Positions 24,923 to 35,088 are shown, counted from the stretch's first letter. The stretch is DNA of 64,000 bases from Mesorhizobium sp. B2-3-12 (GCF_006442205.1 NZ_VFVR01000007.1:1-64000); one strand, 5' to 3'. Numbers and translations: made by a program. Notes: a model not told the origin generated them from the sequence alone.

Positions 24923-27766
24923 ATGAGAGTGCCGCGCAGGGTTTATCAACTGGGGAGCGTCCCGTTGCTTGCGTTAGCGGCAGCGTCCACCTTCCAAATG
25001 TCTGGCGCGGCAGCATGCTCTGCCACCGCGGAGGGCACCTCGGCAACAGTCGGGTCAGGCGTCTCCGCCGTAACGACATTCCAAACGACGTCGGTCACTG
25101 TTGCGTGCAGCACAACCGGAACTGTCCAGGACGTCGACGGTGTATTCACGACCGGGTTCGAGGGTTACAAAGGGCAAGACAACAGCTCGTCGACTGTCAT
25201 CGTCAACGACTATGACGGCAATGGCGACGACGTTGTGAACATCGTCGGCGGCATGCTGAACGACAGTACGCCGCCACCCAGCGTAACTGGCCTGCCCCCG
25301 ATAAATTCCGAGGTAACGACCTCGTTGCAGCCGGGAGCGGGGACAATCCAACTCCTTGGCGGCAACGATCGGTTCGACCTGTCCGATGGGGTTCTCAACG
25401 GCGAGCTTTTTGCGCCGCAAATCGATGCCAACCTCGACACTGGGGCGGGAGATGACTCGGTCGTCATCCACAGCGGCAGCATTCTGAGCATCTACCTTGG
25501 CGAAGGCAGCAATTCGCTGAAGCTGACCGCGGGTGAAGTCGACGGCTCGGTGATCGGTGGGGATGGCATCGACACCATCACCATAGGCAACGATACAAGC
25601 GCCGCCGATGGCGACGGCGGCATTGTCGCCGGATCTGTTTTGACAAATGGCGGCGCCGACACCCTCAGCATCAAGAATGGTGCCATGGTTTACGGTGATT
25701 CGGAAGGAGGAGCCGCCATCGGGCTTGGCGACGGCGACGACCATTTCACCATGACCGGTGGCGTCCTCGACGCTGGTCTGAGCGGTGGCGATGGCAATGA
25801 CACGCTCGATATCAGCGGCGGCTCGGTCCATAGCCCCGTGACTGGAGACTCAGGCGACGACCGCATCACGATTACTGGTGGAATGCTTGCGGGAAAGGTC
25901 ATCGGCGACGCCGGTGACGACGTCATTGTCATCAGCGGCGGTACGATCGGATCCACCGTTTCGGGGGACGACGGCAACGACACGATCACGGTGTCCGGCG
26001 GCACCATCGACGGCAATGTCAGCGGCGGTGCCGGATTCGACCAGGTGTCGGTGTCCGGCGGCACCATCAAGGGTGGCATCGACGCAGACCACGTCCAGCT
26101 CTCCGGGGGCACCATCAGCGGTGACATCACCGGCCTTGGACCCAACACGCTCATCATCAACGGATCCGGCGCGGTCGATCCGCTCAATCTGAGCGATCAC
26201 GTCCTTTTCAGCGGAACCAATGCCAACGGGACCGTCACCGATACCGATCTTGCTGCCGGCGGCAAAAGCCAGAATTTTGCCGGGTTCAATGGCTTCTCCG
26301 CCGACCATTCCACGCTCCGTTTCAGCGGTGGCACGCAAGGCATCAACCAACTCAATCTCGGCAATGGCTCGACGCTGTTCATCAACGGCAACGTCGCCAT
26401 GCCAGGGTCGATCATCGCGACGAATTCACTGATCAACATGACGGACGGTGCCGCCGATGACGTGTTGACGCTCGGCGGCCTCACCCTCAACGGCGCAAGC
26501 ATCGGCCTCGACATCAATCAACAGACGCTGCAGTCGGATCAACTCGTCGCCAACGCATTTTCGGCCACCGGCGTCAACACCATCATCGTCAACCTGCTGG
26601 GCACGCCGCAATTTGCCCAGGCGACCGATATCCCGATCATCGTCTCGACCAGCGGACCGATCGCCGGTATTTTCAACATCCAAGGCACTCCGGGCACGCT
26701 GGGTTCGCTTTTCACCTATGCTATCGTCGCTGGCCCGAATGGCGGCTTGTTCCTGCGCGCCACACCGGCCAATTTCGGCATTGCGGCGGCGCCGACCAGC
26801 GCCACCAATGCCGGCGCTGTCACGGTGGCAATCGATGCTCTCTACGGCATAAACCGCGACGCGATCGATGCTGACCTCCCCCTTTCGCCCGCATCCGGAT
26901 CAGGAATGGTGCCGGTTTCGTCCAGCTTCGGCGTCTTTGCCTCCGGTCAATTCGCTCATACCGAGCATGACGGCTACAATATCAGTGGCGTCGGCATGTA
27001 TGGCCCGGGTCCCAGCTTCGATGCCGATGATTTTTCGGCCGCGATCAGCCTTGATTTCAATGCCGCCAAGCATTTCCAGTTCGACAACGAGTATGGTCTC
27101 AACATCGGTGTTTTCGCCGGCTACGCCTCGACCGATGTCAAGCTTGGCGGGCTCGGGGGTTTTGACGCCTTGGGAGAAGGCACCAATAAGGCCGGCATGT
27201 TCGGCGGCTACGCGCTGTTGCGCAAGGACTACAACTACGCCTTGGTCTCCGCCTCCGGCTTCTTCGGCGGAAGCGAAGTGGCCAACGGCGTGCTCGGCAC
27301 CACTGGCAGCTATGACACCGAGGGCTATGCGGTTACGGGATCGGTCGGCCACATCTTCACCTTGGGCGAACGCACCCGTTTCGACCTGCGTGGCGGCCTG
27401 CTTGGGGTTTCATTCCGCGGCGATCCCTTCACCGACAGCGGCGGCAACCAGTTCGGCAAGAGCCGGCTCTCCTTTGGCGCGTTCAAGGTCGAGCCTGGGA
27501 TCTACGGCGATTACAAGCTAAGCAACGGGATGATATTCAGCCCCTATGCAAGGGCCGAATTGCAGCAGCGTTTCGGTTACAAGAACACGACCGAAATCGA
27601 CACGAGGACGATCTCCTTTGACGATGCGGATTTTTCCGCGGCGCTGTCGGCCGGTTTCAATCTCAAGGTCTCTGAGTTGACGACGGTCAACGGCGAAGTT
27701 CGTGGCAAGGTGTCGTCCGACAGTTCTACCATCGGCGCCAAGCTCGGACTAAAGGTCGCTTTCTAG
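24923..27766 (+). CDS. Classical (type Va) autotransporter with Gly/Asp-rich beta-helical passenger
   Basis: A 947-residue protein. The N-terminus (basic start, then VPLLALAAASTFQMSGAAA) is a Sec signal. Residues about 130-400 contain many degenerate repeats of the type GDDxIxISGGxIxGxV, which should form a beta-helix. Residues about 680-947 form the autotransporter beta-barrel (FGVFASGQFAHTEHDG, YALVSASGFFGG), ending in Lys-Val-Ala-Phe with the expected terminal aromatic residue. GTGAGG upstream is an acceptable ribosome site. The passenger has no evident protease motif, so adhesion or biofilm function is most likely. It stands alone, with intergenic DNA on both sides. Confidence 0.92.
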   Translation: MRVPRRVYQLGSVPLLALAAASTFQMSGAAACSATAEGTSATVGSGVSAVTTFQTTSVTVACSTTGTVQDVDGVFTTGFEGYKGQDNSSSTVIVNDYDGNGDDVVNIVGGMLNDSTPPPSVTGLPPINSEVTTSLQPGAGTIQLLGGNDRFDLSDGVLNGELFAPQIDANLDTGAGDDSVVIHSGSILSIYLGEGSNSLKLTAGEVDGSVIGGDGIDTITIGNDTSAADGDGGIVAGSVLTNGGADTLSIKNGAMVYGDSEGGAAIGLGDGDDHFTMTGGVLDAGLSGGDGNDTLDISGGSVHSPVTGDSGDDRITITGGMLAGKVIGDAGDDVIVISGGTIGSTVSGDDGNDTITVSGGTIDGNVSGGAGFDQVSVSGGTIKGGIDADHVQLSGGTISGDITGLGPNTLIINGSGAVDPLNLSDHVLFSGTNANGTVTDTDLAAGGKSQNFAGFNGFSADHSTLRFSGGTQGINQLNLGNGSTLFINGNVAMPGSIIATNSLINMTDGAADDVLTLGGLTLNGASIGLDINQQTLQSDQLVANAFSATGVNTIIVNLLGTPQFAQATDIPIIVSTSGPIAGIFNIQGTPGTLGSLFTYAIVAGPNGGLFLRATPANFGIAAAPTSATNAGAVTVAIDALYGINRDAIDADLPLSPASGSGMVPVSSSFGVFASGQFAHTEHDGYNISGVGMYGPGPSFDADDFSAAISLDFNAAKHFQFDNEYGLNIGVFAGYASTDVKLGGLGGFDALGEGTNKAGMFGGYALLRKDYNYALVSASGFFGGSEVANGVLGTTGSYDTEGYAVTGSVGHIFTLGERTRFDLRGGLLGVSFRGDPFTDSGGNQFGKSRLSFGAFKVEPGIYGDYKLSNGMIFSPYARAELQQRFGYKNTTEIDTRTISFDDADFSAALSAGFNLKVSELTTVNGEVRGKVSSDSSTIGAKLGLKVAF

Positions 27767-28268
27767 TCGTGTGCCGTAACCGCGATCCGAAGGACCCTGG
27801 CGCCGCGCGCATTCGCGCCAGCATCTCGCCGCTGCTGCGTGATCGTCACCTCCACTGCTCATTAACCCGCGCGAACCGTTTGGTCGTCTGCGGTGTCGCA
27901 CGCACGGGACGGCGTGATGAGACGGGCGCCCTCAAGCGTCAGAGGGAGAGGACGGCCGCCACGGTTCGAGCGCGTCCGGTCGAGAGTGAGCGCCGGGCCA
28001 GCAGCAAGGGTGAGCGCATCTGGCTAGCGTCGATCCAGAGAACGAATATCATGCGACGTGATTTCCGGGTTGCCCGCCGACCAATTAGACGCTGTTGCAA
28101 ACCGGATGCGAGTCGACAGTCCAAGCCGCAGAGGTGGCGGGCACATCGAACTGGCATGATTTGAGATTGGTGCTCGCGGTCGCCAGCGGCGGTTATCGCC
28201 AGTTTAGCCGAAGACGGACCGCACGGCGGTCGGCGCCGGCCCCACGGCTCTGCTGCGCGAATGCCAGC
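27767..28268. other. Intergenic region between the autotransporter and clpV
   Basis: About 500 bases between two convergent genes. A GC-rich hairpin (CTGGCGC/GCGCCAG, 27797-27821) lies 30 bases after the autotransporter stop but lacks a T tract. The right part holds the short LysR-like remnant described separately. No complete gene is seen. Confidence 0.5.
28134..28193 (+). pseudogene. Possible LysR-type regulator remnant (N-terminus only)
   Basis: From GTG 28134 the frame reads VAGTS, NWHDLRLVLAVASGG, which closely resembles the first helix of rhizobial LysR-family regulators. After that point no frame continues the helix-turn-helix. It is probably a truncated relic at the border of the T6SS locus, but it is short enough to be coincidence. 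Confidence 0.3.
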
Positions 28269-31001
28269 TTATTCGAAAGAGTAGGTAAATCCCTGCGCCG
28301 AGGCGCTGACGGTGACCTTTGTCATCTTCTTGCCCTCAAGCGTGCGATTGAGCACGCCGCGGCTGAGTTCCGGCAGCAGCGTGTTGGTGAGAATGGCATC
28401 GATCATGCGGCCACCGGATTCGATCTCGGTGCAACGCGCCTTGACCATGTCCATGACGCCCTCGCCGATCACCAACTCGGCTTCGTTGCTGGCTTTGAGA
28501 CGCCGCGCGATCTTGCCGAACTGGTGCGCGGTGATCGCCTCGATCATCGCGTCCGAAAGCGGGTAGTAAGGGATTGTCACGACGCGGCCCAGGAAAGCGG
28601 CAGGAAACACTTTCAGCAGCGGAGCGCGCAAAGCGGTGTCCAGATCGTCGATGCCGGTGCGCAAGGTGCCGTTCCTCGTGCGCTCCATAATGACCTCGGA
28701 ACCGACATTCGAGGTCAGCAGGATCAGCGTGTTCTTGAAGTCGATCCGGCGACCCTCGCTGTCGTCCATCATGCCCTTGTCAAAGACCTGGAAGAAGATC
28801 TCATGCACGTCAGGATGCGCCTTCTCGACCTCATCGAGCAGGATCACCGAATAGGGCTTGCGCCGCACGGCCTCGGTGAGGATGCCGCCCTTTCCATAGC
28901 CGACATAACCGGGCGGCGCGCCCTTCAGCGTCGAGACCGTGTGCGCCTCCTGGAACTCGGACATGTTGATCGAAATCAGGTTCTGCTCTCCGCCATATAG
29001 CGTCTCGGCCAGCGCCAGGGCTGTCTCTGTCTTGCCGACGCCCGAGGGGCCGCAAAGCAGGAACACGCCGACCGGCTTTTCCGGTGCGCCAAGGCCGGCG
29101 CGGCTGGTCTGCACACGCCGCGCGATCATCTCCATCGCATGGTCCTGACCAACCACGCGCTCGGACAAGGTGGCCGCGAGCTTGAGCGCCTTCTCGGTCT
29201 GGCTGGATAGCATCCGTCCGGTCGGAATGCCGGTCCAGTCCTGGACAACCGCCGCCACCGCATTGCGGTCGACCGAGGGCAAGATCAACGGCGTTTCGCC
29301 CTGCGCTGCGGCGAGTTCTGCCATCAAGCCACGAAGCCGCGCCAGATCAGCGGCGGAATCGGGCGCAGGAGCAGGCTCATGGGTAGCAACGGCCTGTGTC
29401 CTAGGCGCCTCGCCCGCTGGCGCGTCGACAGCTTCGCCGCTGTCTTGCGCGTCAAGGGGCATGCCCTCGCCCCTGAGTTTGGCCCGCAGGTCGAGAATCG
29501 CGCTCACAAGCGCCTTCTCTCGGTCCCAGCGTGCTTGCGCTGTCGCAAGCGCGGTCTCGGTCTCCGCCAACCCGGCTTCTACGCGCCCGTGTCTATCGGT
29601 AACGTCGATGCCGATCGCCGACTCGCGGCCGATAATGCCGTTCTCGACCTCGAGCGCCTGGCGGCGGCGCAGGATGTCCTCGACCTCGGCCGGCGTCGCG
29701 TGCTGCGAGATGGCAACGCGCGCACAGGCGGTGTCGAGCAGGCTGACCGCCTTGTCGGGCAGCTGCCTGGCCGGGATATAGCGGTGCGAAAGGGAAACCG
29801 AGGCCTCGATTGCCTCGTCAAGGATCTGCACCTGATGGTGCTGTTCGAGAACGCCGGCGACACCGCGCAACATCAGCACGGCCATCGCTTCGGAAGGCTC
29901 ATCGATCTTGACGACCTGGAACCGGCGGGTCAGCGCCGGGTCCTTCTCGATGTGCTGCTTGTATTCGGCCCAGGTCGTGGCGGCGATGGTGCGAAGCTCC
30001 CCGCGCGCCAGAGCGGGTTTGAGGAGATTGGCCGCGTCGCCGGTTCCCGCCGCCCCACCGGCGCCGATCAGCGTGTGGGCCTCGTCAATGAACAGGATGA
30101 CCGGGGTCTCTGACTGCTGGACCTCGTCGATGACGGCCTTCAGCCGCTTCTCGAACTCGCCCTTGACGCTGGCGCCCGCCTGCATCAGCCCGACATCGAG
30201 CATGCGTACGCTGACGTTCTGAAGCGCCGGCGGCACGTCGCCCTGGGCAATGCGCAAGGCAAAGCCCTCGACGACCGCCGTCTTGCCGACACCCGCCTCG
30301 CCGGTCAGGATCGGATTGTTTTGCCGGCGCCGCATCAGGATGTCGATGATCTGGCGAATATCCGCGTCGCGTCCGACGACCGGATCGATCTTGCCGTCAC
30401 GGGCGCGCTGGGTGAGGTCGGTGGCGTATCTGGCGAGTGCCGAATCGCGGCCCGAGCCGCGATTCACCGACGCTTCGGTGGCAGCTTCGGCGGGCGGTGT
30501 GCCGGCTTCGAGCGAGCCATCAACGACATCGCCGAAACGGGCAATGACCCGGTCGGCCTCGAGCTTGTCGAATTCGGCGCTGATCTTCGAAACCAGCCCT
30601 TCCAGCACCGGTGTCTTCAGGCAGGCGAGAAGAATATGCCCGCTGCGCACCTCCTCGACACCGAATTCCAGTGTGGCCAGGTTCCAGCCTTCCTGAATGG
30701 CGTGGAAGATATGATCGGAGAATTCCTCCAGCGACGTTGCGCCGTAGGGCAGCTTGTCGACGGCACGGGTCATATCCGCCGTCAGCCGGCTGACATCCAG
30801 CCCGCCATCAGCGACGATCATCTGCACATCCGAGCGCTCGGAAAGCACCAATTGCTGGACGAAGTGGACCAGTTCGACATAAGGGTTGCCGCGCAACTTG
30901 GCCGTGTCGGCGGCGGCCTTGAAGGCGCGCACCCCCGTGGGATTGAGCTTCGCAACGAGTTCCTTGCGCTTGAAACTCTGCGACGACCGGCGCTGTTCCA
31001 T
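28269..31001 (-). CDS. clpV: T6SS sheath-disassembly ATPase ClpV (TssH)
   Basis: A 910-residue double AAA+ ATPase. It has the Clp N-domain (about 1-165, including the ClpV-type sheath-binding region), Walker A GEAGVGKT (234-241) with VILFIDEAHTLIG as Walker B, a coiled middle domain, a second Walker A (GPSGVGKTETAL) with VILLDEVEKAH, and a C-terminal D2-small domain. ClpV recognises contracted TssB-TssC sheath and unfolds it so that subunits are reused. CAGG precedes the ATG. It is transcribed divergently from tssA across a 330-base intergenic region that probably holds promoters for both arms of the locus. Confidence 0.97.
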   Translation of the reverse strand: MEQRRSSQSFKRKELVAKLNPTGVRAFKAAADTAKLRGNPYVELVHFVQQLVLSERSDVQMIVADGGLDVSRLTADMTRAVDKLPYGATSLEEFSDHIFHAIQEGWNLATLEFGVEEVRSGHILLACLKTPVLEGLVSKISAEFDKLEADRVIARFGDVVDGSLEAGTPPAEAATEASVNRGSGRDSALARYATDLTQRARDGKIDPVVGRDADIRQIIDILMRRRQNNPILTGEAGVGKTAVVEGFALRIAQGDVPPALQNVSVRMLDVGLMQAGASVKGEFEKRLKAVIDEVQQSETPVILFIDEAHTLIGAGGAAGTGDAANLLKPALARGELRTIAATTWAEYKQHIEKDPALTRRFQVVKIDEPSEAMAVLMLRGVAGVLEQHHQVQILDEAIEASVSLSHRYIPARQLPDKAVSLLDTACARVAISQHATPAEVEDILRRRQALEVENGIIGRESAIGIDVTDRHGRVEAGLAETETALATAQARWDREKALVSAILDLRAKLRGEGMPLDAQDSGEAVDAPAGEAPRTQAVATHEPAPAPDSAADLARLRGLMAELAAAQGETPLILPSVDRNAVAAVVQDWTGIPTGRMLSSQTEKALKLAATLSERVVGQDHAMEMIARRVQTSRAGLGAPEKPVGVFLLCGPSGVGKTETALALAETLYGGEQNLISINMSEFQEAHTVSTLKGAPPGYVGYGKGGILTEAVRRKPYSVILLDEVEKAHPDVHEIFFQVFDKGMMDDSEGRRIDFKNTLILLTSNVGSEVIMERTRNGTLRTGIDDLDTALRAPLLKVFPAAFLGRVVTIPYYPLSDAMIEAITAHQFGKIARRLKASNEAELVIGEGVMDMVKARCTEIESGGRMIDAILTNTLLPELSRGVLNRTLEGKKMTKVTVSASAQGFTYSFE

Positions 31002-31331
31002 TCGAACCTGCCCCCGAAATCTGCTGACCCTACCCTGCCACAGAAGCGGCTGCTTGACAAAGCCATGTGACGAGCGGGGCCATTTTGGCCCTGTTCGGGC
31101 GGCACCTTGTGGTTACACAAGACTAGCAAACTCCGGCAAGGAACCAGCACTGCGGTCCGAACGTGTGCCATTGCGCATACCCGGTCAGCCGATTGCCCGA
31201 TGGGTTTCGTTGAAGATAACCGAGCATTCAGCTTCTGCGAGTTTTCGAGCATGTGCTCAATTGTGGTGGCACGGGACCGATGATAACGTTACGTCACATG
31301 GGGGGCACGGGGCCGCTTGCTGGGGGTAGGT
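31002..31331. other. Divergent promoter region of the T6SS locus
   Basis: A 330-base region between the clpV and tssA starts, without a gene. It must contain the start signals of both transcription units. No convincing sigma-70 pair was found, and the one TGGCAC match (31267) lacks the -12 element of a sigma-54 promoter. Confidence 0.5.
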
Positions 31332-32504
31332 GTGATTGATCTCGCACTCTGGCTGAATCCTCTGGACGGGCACAACCCGTCGGGAGCGGATTTGCGCAAC
31401 GACCCGGCTTTTCACGAGCTGGAGCGGCTGACGGAAGCCCAGATCAAGGTTGTTCATGAGGGTGGCAACAATGCTTCGCAGTCAACCATTTCGGTCGACT
31501 GGGCGACCGTCCTGCAAAAAGCCGAGGAATTGCAATCGCGCGGCCGGGATTTGCGCCTTCTGGTCATCGTCACGCGCGCGCTGGCCAATGAAGAGAGGCT
31601 CGCGGGACTCGCCCAGGGGCTGAACCTGATCGCAAGGACGTTCGACCAATATTGGGATACGATGCACCCGGCTCTGCGCACGGCCGCCACGCCCCGCGAC
31701 GCGGCGCTGCGACGCATCAATGCGCTGCTTGACCTCCAGAATGGCCAAGAAGGCCTGCTGGCGAACCTGAGACAAACCGTGTTCTTCTCACCGCGTGCGA
31801 TCGGGCCGATTTCCGGGCGAGACCTCGAACAGGCCGCGCTCGATGAGCGCGTCATGCTCCAGGAAGCGGCCTCCGGCCTGGGGGCGGCCGAGAGGGCGGC
31901 CCTGACTTCGGCCCACAACCAGATGCTGAACCGGGTGCGCATGGGATGCGCCGCGCTTGCCGATCAGTCCGCCGAGGCCATCATGACGCTTTTGAGCGAT
32001 GCGCGCGCCGCCATTTCGGCCCTCGAGGCGGTGGATACCGCTCTCAATAACCGGATCGACGGCAACGGTGCAGCCGTTCCGGAATTGAAGAAGTTCCTGC
32101 AGCGCCTGCTGACGACGCTCGAGTGGAATACCAGCGCCAGCGCGACCAACGGTGCCGCAAAGCCTGCCGCGGGGCCGCCTAAACTGGCACCGACGCCCAC
32201 CCGAAACGGTCATGGAGCCGAGACGATGGCAAGTACGGCAAGCTCTGCGGAAACCAGCATCGGCCTGCCTGAGCTCATCGCTTCGCGCGATGAAGTCGTC
32301 CAATGCCTCGATCTCGTGGTCGCATTCTACGACCGCACCGAACCGTCGAGCCCGATCCCGCATCTCGCCCGGCGCGTGCGCAGGATGGTGCATATGGATT
32401 TCGTGGAACTGATGGAAGATCTCGCCCCGTCGGGGCTGAAGGAATTCCGGCTGCTTGCCGGTGTTCCCGATCCCAAGAAGCCGGTCCAGAAGGATGAAAG
32501 GTAA
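31332..32504 (+). CDS. tssA: T6SS assembly protein TssA (ImpA family)
   Basis: About 390 residues. The N-terminal ImpA domain is clear (IDLALWLNPLDGHNPSGADLR). The middle is helical, a Pro/Ala linker lies near residues 270-300, and the C-terminal part (LIASRDEVVQCLDLVVAFY, SSPIPHLARRVRRM) is the usual TssA C-terminal region. TssA caps and primes baseplate-tail tube assembly. A TTG at 31317 could start 5 codons earlier, but GTG 31332 gives the usual family N-terminus with a G-rich ribosome site. tssB begins 5 bases after its stop. Confidence 0.95.
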   Translation: MIDLALWLNPLDGHNPSGADLRNDPAFHELERLTEAQIKVVHEGGNNASQSTISVDWATVLQKAEELQSRGRDLRLLVIVTRALANEERLAGLAQGLNLIARTFDQYWDTMHPALRTAATPRDAALRRINALLDLQNGQEGLLANLRQTVFFSPRAIGPISGRDLEQAALDERVMLQEAASGLGAAERAALTSAHNQMLNRVRMGCAALADQSAEAIMTLLSDARAAISALEAVDTALNNRIDGNGAAVPELKKFLQRLLTTLEWNTSASATNGAAKPAAGPPKLAPTPTRNGHGAETMASTASSAETSIGLPELIASRDEVVQCLDLVVAFYDRTEPSSPIPHLARRVRRMVHMDFVELMEDLAPSGLKEFRLLAGVPDPKKPVQKDER

Positions 32505-32509
32505 CAATC

Positions 32510-33046
32510 ATGCCAGCAGAGAGCAAAGCGAAGGTTATCGAGAGAAACCGCGCCCCGCGCGTGCAGATCGCCTATGACGTCGAAACCTACGGCAGCCCCA
32601 CGACGATCGAGTTGCCGTTCGTCATGGCTGTCATTGCCGACCTTTCCGGGGCCTCGCAGACGAAGGAAGCCTCAAAGTCGGTTCTGGACCGCAATTTCGT
32701 CGAAACCGACGCCAACCGCTTTCCCAAATTCATGGAAGCGATGGGACCGCGCGTCAAGGCGCGCGTTAAGAACACGTTGCCGCAAGCGGAAGGTGCCGAG
32801 CGGGACGAGGAAATGGCAATCGATCTCACCTTCTCCAAAATGGGTGATTTCGCGCCCGACAAGATCGCCGAGCAGGTACCGCAACTGGCTGAGATCCTGA
32901 AGATGCGCCGGCAACTCGAGGAACTGCTGGGCTTCATGGATGGCCGCGTCGATGCTGAAAAGCGCATTGCGCAGCTTCTCAACAACGAGCCTCTGCTGAG
33001 CAAGATCGCCAGCCAGGCGATGTCCGACGGCAAGGGCGAGGAGTAA
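32510..33046 (+). CDS. tssB: T6SS contractile sheath small subunit TssB (VipA/ImpB)
   Basis: A 178-residue protein with the family hallmarks: RAPRVQIAYDVETYG near the start, then IELPFVMAVIADLSG, and a C-terminal helix (KMRRQLEELLGFMDG) that interlocks with TssC. TssB-TssC heterodimers polymerise around the Hcp tube and contract to drive injection. Length is normal. It lies between tssA (5-base gap) and tssC (3-base gap). Confidence 0.97.
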   Translation: MPAESKAKVIERNRAPRVQIAYDVETYGSPTTIELPFVMAVIADLSGASQTKEASKSVLDRNFVETDANRFPKFMEAMGPRVKARVKNTLPQAEGAERDEEMAIDLTFSKMGDFAPDKIAEQVPQLAEILKMRRQLEELLGFMDGRVDAEKRIAQLLNNEPLLSKIASQAMSDGKGEE

Positions 33047-33049
33047 GTC

Positions 33050-34555
33050 ATGGCTGAACAGCAAAAGACCGCAGTCGCAACCGCCGAGGCGGAAGCCATC
33101 GATCTGGGTGAATTCAGCGGGCTGCTTGAAAAGGATTTCAAGGTCAGGAAAGACGACACCGAAAAGCTGCAGCAACTGGTGCGCAACCTGGCGCTGGCCG
33201 CTCAGTCCCGATCCGACACGACGACCATCTCGTCCAACGCGATCAAATCGATCAAGTCGCTGATCGCGGGCATCGACAAGATGCTGACGACGCAGGTCAA
33301 CGAGATCCTGCATGCCCCCGAAGTGCGGGAGATGGAAGGCACCTGGCGAGGCCTCTGGTACCTCATCAACAACACCGAGACCGATACCAAGCTGAAGATC
33401 CGGGTGATGAACATCTCCAAGGAGCAGTTGGCCGACACGCTGGAAGACTATGAAGGGCAGATGTGGGACCAGAGCCCAATCTTCAAGAAAGTCTACACCG
33501 ACGAGTATTCGATGCTCGGCGGCGAGCCGATCGGCTGCATCATCGGTGCCTACGAGTTCTCCAACCACCCGCGCGATGTTGGCCTGCTGCGCAACATCTC
33601 GGGTGTCTGTGCCTCGGCGCACACGCCCTTCATCGCGGCCGCCTCGCCGCGGCTGTTCCGCATGGACAGCTGGCAGGAACTGCCGAACCCGCAAGACCTG
33701 CAGATGATTGTGAACAACCCGGCCTATGCCTCGTGGCAGTCGCTGCGCGAGAGCGAGGACGCCCGTTATATCGGCCTCACCATGCCGCGCGTATTGGCCC
33801 GCCTGCCCTACGGTTCGGAGACCGTTCCGGTGAAGGGCTTTACCTTCGAGGAAGAGGTGAGCGGCGACCACAACAAATATGTCTGGATGAACGCCGCTTT
33901 CCCAATGGGCGTGAACATCAACCGCAGCCACAAGCTCTATGGTTGGGGAACGCAGATCCGCGGCGTCGAGAATGGCGGCACGGTGCTTAATCTGCCGGTG
34001 CACGCTTTCCCGACGGACGACGGTTCGATCGCGATGAAATGCCCGACCGAGGTCGCCATCGACGACCGGCGTGAGGCGGAACTGGCCAAGCTCGGTCTGA
34101 TGCCGATCCTGCACCGCAAGAACACCGATCTCGCAGCCTTCATCGGGGCGCACTCGCTTCAAGACGACGAGACGCGTGCCGGGCGTCTGGTCGACCCCGA
34201 CGCCCAGTCGAACGAAAGGCTGAGCGCCAACCTGCCCTACCTCTTCCCGGTCTCGCGCTTCGCGCACTACCTCAAGGCGATCGCGCGCGACAAGATCGGC
34301 TCATTCAAGGAACGCACTGACATGGAGACATGGTTGACCGAATGGATCAACCGCTACGTGCTGGCCAATCCGGCCTTTGCCGACGACAAGGCGCGAGCCA
34401 AGCGGCCGCTTGCCGCGGCCGAGGTCCAGGTCGACAGCGTCGAAGGCAGACCCGGTTACTACAACGCCCGTTTTTATCTGCGTCCGCATTACCAGTTGGA
34501 GGGCATCAACGCCTCGCTGCGGTTGGTGTCGGAACTGCCGTCCGTGAAGGGCTGA
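33050..34555 (+). CDS. tssC: T6SS contractile sheath large subunit TssC (VipB/ImpC)
   Basis: A 501-residue protein, the normal length. Signature segments are EVREMEGTWRGLWYLI, MWDQSPIFKKVYTDEYSMLGGEPIG (in part) and FPVSRFAHYLKAIARD. It pairs with TssB to build the contractile sheath and carries the part recognised by the recycling machinery together with TssB. Three bases separate its start from the tssB stop, and hcp follows after 50 bases. Confidence 0.97.
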   Translation: MAEQQKTAVATAEAEAIDLGEFSGLLEKDFKVRKDDTEKLQQLVRNLALAAQSRSDTTTISSNAIKSIKSLIAGIDKMLTTQVNEILHAPEVREMEGTWRGLWYLINNTETDTKLKIRVMNISKEQLADTLEDYEGQMWDQSPIFKKVYTDEYSMLGGEPIGCIIGAYEFSNHPRDVGLLRNISGVCASAHTPFIAAASPRLFRMDSWQELPNPQDLQMIVNNPAYASWQSLRESEDARYIGLTMPRVLARLPYGSETVPVKGFTFEEEVSGDHNKYVWMNAAFPMGVNINRSHKLYGWGTQIRGVENGGTVLNLPVHAFPTDDGSIAMKCPTEVAIDDRREAELAKLGLMPILHRKNTDLAAFIGAHSLQDDETRAGRLVDPDAQSNERLSANLPYLFPVSRFAHYLKAIARDKIGSFKERTDMETWLTEWINRYVLANPAFADDKARAKRPLAAAEVQVDSVEGRPGYYNARFYLRPHYQLEGINASLRLVSELPSVKG

Positions 34556-34605
34556 AGCGCAGCGAAGTCATCATCCTGTTAATTTGAAAGCGGTGGAGAA
34601 AGACA

Positions 34606-35088
34606 ATGCCGACCACAGACAGAAGCGATGCTCCTTCAATGAAGATTGATGGTTTTTTGAAAGTCCCCGACATTAAGGGCCCCAGCAAACGCGACGGCCA
34701 TGAAGACGAGATCGAAGTGCATGGCGTCGATTACAAGATGATGGCGCCCTATGATCCGAATTCGCTTTCGCGGCGCGGCCGTGTCTCGATGGGAATGATC
34801 AAATTCTCCAAGCATTACGACAAGTCCTCGCCTTACCTGAAGAAGGCGTTGTTCGAGAACAAGGCGCTCGACGAGGTGGTGTTTTCGGCACGCCGCACCA
34901 TTGACGGCGAGACCAGCGACTATCTGGTCGTGACGCTCACCGACGCCTCGATCATGGAATACGACATGCGCCAAGCTCCCGACGAGGCTGACCTGATCGA
35001 GGAAGAAGTCAGCTTCGCCTACAAGAAGATCAAGTTCGTCTACGACAAGGACGACGAGATCGAAATGGACGTCTATGTCGGCAAGTGA
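34606..35088 (+). CDS. hcp: T6SS tail-tube protein Hcp (TssD)
   Basis: A 160-residue Hcp-family protein. MKIDGFLKVPDIKGPS and EIEVHGVDYKMM are the N-terminal tube strands, FSKHYDKSSPYLKKAL is the family's conserved helix region, and VSFAYKKIKFVYDKD is the C-terminal strand. Hexameric rings stack into the tube propelled out of the cell, and Hcp also carries small effectors. A GGAG site lies 8 bases before the ATG. The preceding 50-base gap is the largest within this part of the operon, so extra expression control is possible. The end overlaps tssE by 14 bases. Confidence 0.96.
   Translation: MPTTDRSDAPSMKIDGFLKVPDIKGPSKRDGHEDEIEVHGVDYKMMAPYDPNSLSRRGRVSMGMIKFSKHYDKSSPYLKKALFENKALDEVVFSARRTIDGETSDYLVVTLTDASIMEYDMRQAPDEADLIEEEVSFAYKKIKFVYDKDDEIEMDVYVGK

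Noticed and set aside
31267..31281. Possible sigma-54 promoter before tssA
   Set aside because: TGGCACG is present, but the -12 position reads CGAT instead of TTGC, so the essential GC is missing.
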